Source: Monosporascus cannonballus (Eukaryota; Ascomycota; Sordariomycetes; Xylariales). Taken from it: 64,000 nucleotides of DNA. The stretch spans positions 186,001 through 250,000 of the forward strand of contig QJNS01000068.1 of assembly GCA_004154925.1 (NCBI GenBank), given 5' to 3'. Below the pieces are notes generated by a model. It worked only from the letters and a program-made list of their open reading frames with translations, searched no databases and had not been told where the DNA came from. This document shows, piece after piece, positions 62,185-64,000 of the stretch. Each line of letters begins with the position of its first letter. Position 1 is the stretch's first letter. Made by a program: the position numbers and the translations under genes.

Positions 62185-62557
62185 TATGACGGCTAAGCGG
62201 TTTAACCAATTATCAAACCTTAAGTCGACGGGTTTATATTGGCAGGAATATCATAGGAATCTGAGCAATAGATACGGTAACGTATTATGTCTCGTAATAC
62301 CAAGGGTGCCTTAGGTAACGATATTATATTATAAGCTAAAGCTATCTAAACTATGGAATTAATAAGCGTATATATCTTTATTTTTTTGGCTTAATTACTT
62401 ATAATTACACCGCTGGTAGTGATTATAATTGCTTGTAATCCCTTTTGATTATTTTTGATTATTGATTTAATAGTAATTACCGTTACGTAACTTATGGTGG
62501 TCCGTGTGATCCTTATTCGACCGTTTTTGAAGGCCAAAACCTGTAATGGTCGTAACA
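62185..62557 (-). repeat. LTR shared by elements E (5') and H (3')
   Basis: 373 bp, TATGACGGCTAAGCGG to GGTCGTAACA. Its U3 block is GGTAGTGATTATAATTG-type repeats (62,385-62,480). Left side adjoins E's leader and gag; right side adjoins H's internal CGATTTTTCTCC. Confidence 0.88.
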
Positions 62558-62629
62558 CGATTTTTCTCCTCTTAAAATTTTGCCCTTAACATTTTTTTTC
62601 TTTTCTTCGTTCGGTAAGTATTCTTTTTT

Positions 62630-63263
62630 TTGCTTTTAATTATATCGTCTCGTATTTTCAAAATTCGTTACGTTTCTCGTTCTTTTACCGTTTATCGTGC
62701 TGACCTCATAGAAGCCTTTAACGAATTTAGTTACGAAGTTATACCTTACTTTTATTGTTTGTCGAAAATCATAAGGTGTAAAATAATAGAAAATGTTTTA
62801 AGGTATAAAGAATATATTAATTAAGGTTGATCTTGTAATAATACAGGCATATTTAGTTTTTCTCTTTAAAATATTTATCGTAAATATTAATGCCTAAAGC
62901 GTAAGAAAACGCTTGCCGAAAAATAATTATTAAAACTTTAACGGTTTTACCTCAAAACTTAACGCAGATATCAAAAAAAAGATAAATAATGTTTTTTCTT
63001 ATTTCATTCGTTTACGGAAGCAAAAGGTGCTGGTTCGTTCGAAAAGCGTTACCATGGTATAACGTAGGCTCTAATTGTTAAACGAGCTGGAGAAACAAAA
63101 ATGTCGGGAACAGGAACAGTTAGAAGTTGCCGTTACGGCTGCCATATTAGCACATATCGCGGCCGGTTGGCCTGATATTCCGGTTACCGATTGGTCGGCT
63201 GTTAATTGGAACGCGTCCGTTGTTGCCAGTAAATGTTTTTTAACAGATGTTAAGCGCCAATAA
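62630..63263 (+). pseudogene. Antisense Zn2Cys6-like ORF of element H
   Basis: Starts MLLIISSRIFKIRYVSR at 62,630, then RADLIEAFNEFSYEVIP. Codons 62,747-62,836 read Y-x2-C-x6-C-x8-Y-x2-Y-x6-C. The last third is open at 63,075-63,263 (LEKQKCREQEQLEVAVTAAI ... VNWNASVVASKCFLTDVKRQ), probably the best-preserved C-terminus, with a charged coiled-coil-like stretch at its start. Stop 63,261-63,263. Frameshifts lie between about 62,840 and 63,070. Opposite strand to pol, overlapping the chromodomain end. Confidence 0.75.
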
Positions 63264-64000
63264 GGTTTTTGGCAGGTTCCCAGATATTTTTAAAGTCCGG
63301 ATGTTTTTTCCATTTAATCAGGTACTAAGTAAATTTATTTTGTTTTCGTATATCAAGGATTTTCTTTATTTTGTATATTTATTCGTCTTTTATTTTTATA
63401 TCATCCTATACCATATATATCTTAATTATATTTATTGCTAACTTAAGTAAAAAAATATAAAAAATTAAATGGAATTTAACTTTTGATAAGGATTTTAATT
63501 AATAACTATTTTCTGAGTTTTTCTTAGCGATTTTATATGGATCAATATATTTGAAATCGAATTTTTTCCTAGGTTTTTTTATTTAAATATTTTTTGTGGC
63601 AAGCAAAACCATTTTCCCTTTTTTGAAGGTTAATTTCTTTTAACCTTTTCTAATTATAATATTTGCTTATTTGATTATATATAAATTCTAATTTTATTTT
63701 TATTTCTTAATGTAATTATCGTAATTATTTTAACATAAAGATTGTTTTGACATTAATTAAACTATCGTTACGTATTTTCTTGTAAACTTTTAAAATAAAA
63801 TCAAAATTTACGTTTGTAAGTATTGTGTTAATGTTTTCGTAATAATTAATATTATAAGCTAATTATGTAATCGGTAATTTGTTAACCTAGTTATTCTGTT
63901 CGTAATTAATATAATATCGGAAGTAAAGTTTTAATATTTAATTTGTTCGTTTTATTTATTTATTTATTTATAGTTTAAATATGCTGGATAATTTGTAATT
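63264..64000 (-). pseudogene. Pol C-terminus of element H
   Basis: The chromodomain on '-' ends near 63,250 (KKHPDFKNIWEPAKNLIGA at about 63,260-63,315), with integrase upstream to the window end. It aligns with E from about 56.88 to 57.62 kb. The '+' open piece 63,247-63,441 is its complement. Confidence 0.72.

Larger units (their letters stand above)
55840..62557 (-). mobile_element. Gypsy chromovirus element E
   Basis: The '-' element has its 3' LTR at 55,840-56,208, antisense ORF at 56,277-56,881 ('+'), pol about 56.9-60.9 kb, gag about 60.9-62.15 kb, and a 5' LTR at 62,185-62,557 that is also the 3' LTR of element H. The two LTRs carry different U3 blocks, which one round of reverse transcription cannot produce, so E-H arose by recombination. 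E is the best-preserved copy: YLDD is intact at 59,089-59,100. Confidence 0.85.
62558..64000 (-). mobile_element. Gypsy chromovirus element H, 3' part
   Basis: Internal sequence after the shared LTR, in the same order as in E and G: antisense ORF ('+', 62,630-63,263), then the chromodomain and integrase end of pol on '-' (complement at about 63,247-63,360 reads YLIKWKKHPDFKN). It runs off the window. Confidence 0.82.

Overview
The window looks like a repeat-rich, AT-biased block of a filamentous ascomycete (Pezizomycotina) genome that has undergone repeat-induced point mutation (RIP). Almost everything outside about 43.26-47.15 kb is decayed transposon. Retroelement frames are full of TAA/TAG where Gln or Trp codons are expected, catalytic Asp often reads Asn, Cys often reads Tyr, and the remaining C and G sit mostly in CpG. 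The species cannot be named from the sequence.

Layout: (1) 1-13,805 is a nest. A '+' Gypsy chromovirus (element 1, 317-7,211, two 397-bp LTRs, TSD TTTAT) sits inside the 3' LTR of a '-' relative (element B, 264-13,805, TSD TTTAG/TTTAA). B in turn sits in an older '+' Gypsy relic (Z). (2) 13,806-26,655 is the oldest and most AT-rich part: the rest of Z, a 130-bp solo LTR (TSD TAAAA), a 5'-LTR fragment, a possible Copia relic, and a Fot1/pogo-type DDE transposase relic (about 24,079-25,692). (3) 26,656-33,024 is another '-' element (C). (4) 33,582-39,166 is a different chromovirus family with about 190-bp LTRs, inserted into the reverse transcriptase of element D. D's 5' LTR (42,294-42,687) lies in the gag of element F, whose 5' LTR ends at 43,262. 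(5) 43,263 to about 47,150 is a low-copy island of ordinary base composition. It holds a 519-bp hAT-type MITE with a perfect 8-bp TSD and one intact, intronless gene for a CmcJ/AsaB-like oxygenase (45,910-46,791). (6) 47,455-54,696 is element G, with a 385-bp solo LTR (TSD TTGGG) inside its 3' LTR. (7) 55,840-64,000 holds elements E and H in tandem, sharing one LTR.

The most interesting system is an extra gene in the 6.4-6.9-kb chromovirus family (elements 1, B, C, E, G, H). Between the chromodomain end of pol and the 3' LTR, on the strand opposite gag-pol, lies an ORF of about 200 codons. Its Cys (or RIP-derived Tyr) codons follow C-x2-C-x6-C-x8-C-x2-C-x6-C, the spacing of fungal Zn(II)2Cys6 regulators, and in the better-preserved copies this is followed by a basic, coiled-coil-like stretch. 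It runs tail-to-tail with pol and overlaps its end. The LTRs of the same family carry interchangeable blocks of short palindromic repeats in U3. One possibility, which is inference only, is that the antisense protein recognises such repeats and controls the element.

The single intact host-type gene is flanked by transposons on both sides, with no neighbouring biosynthetic genes in view.
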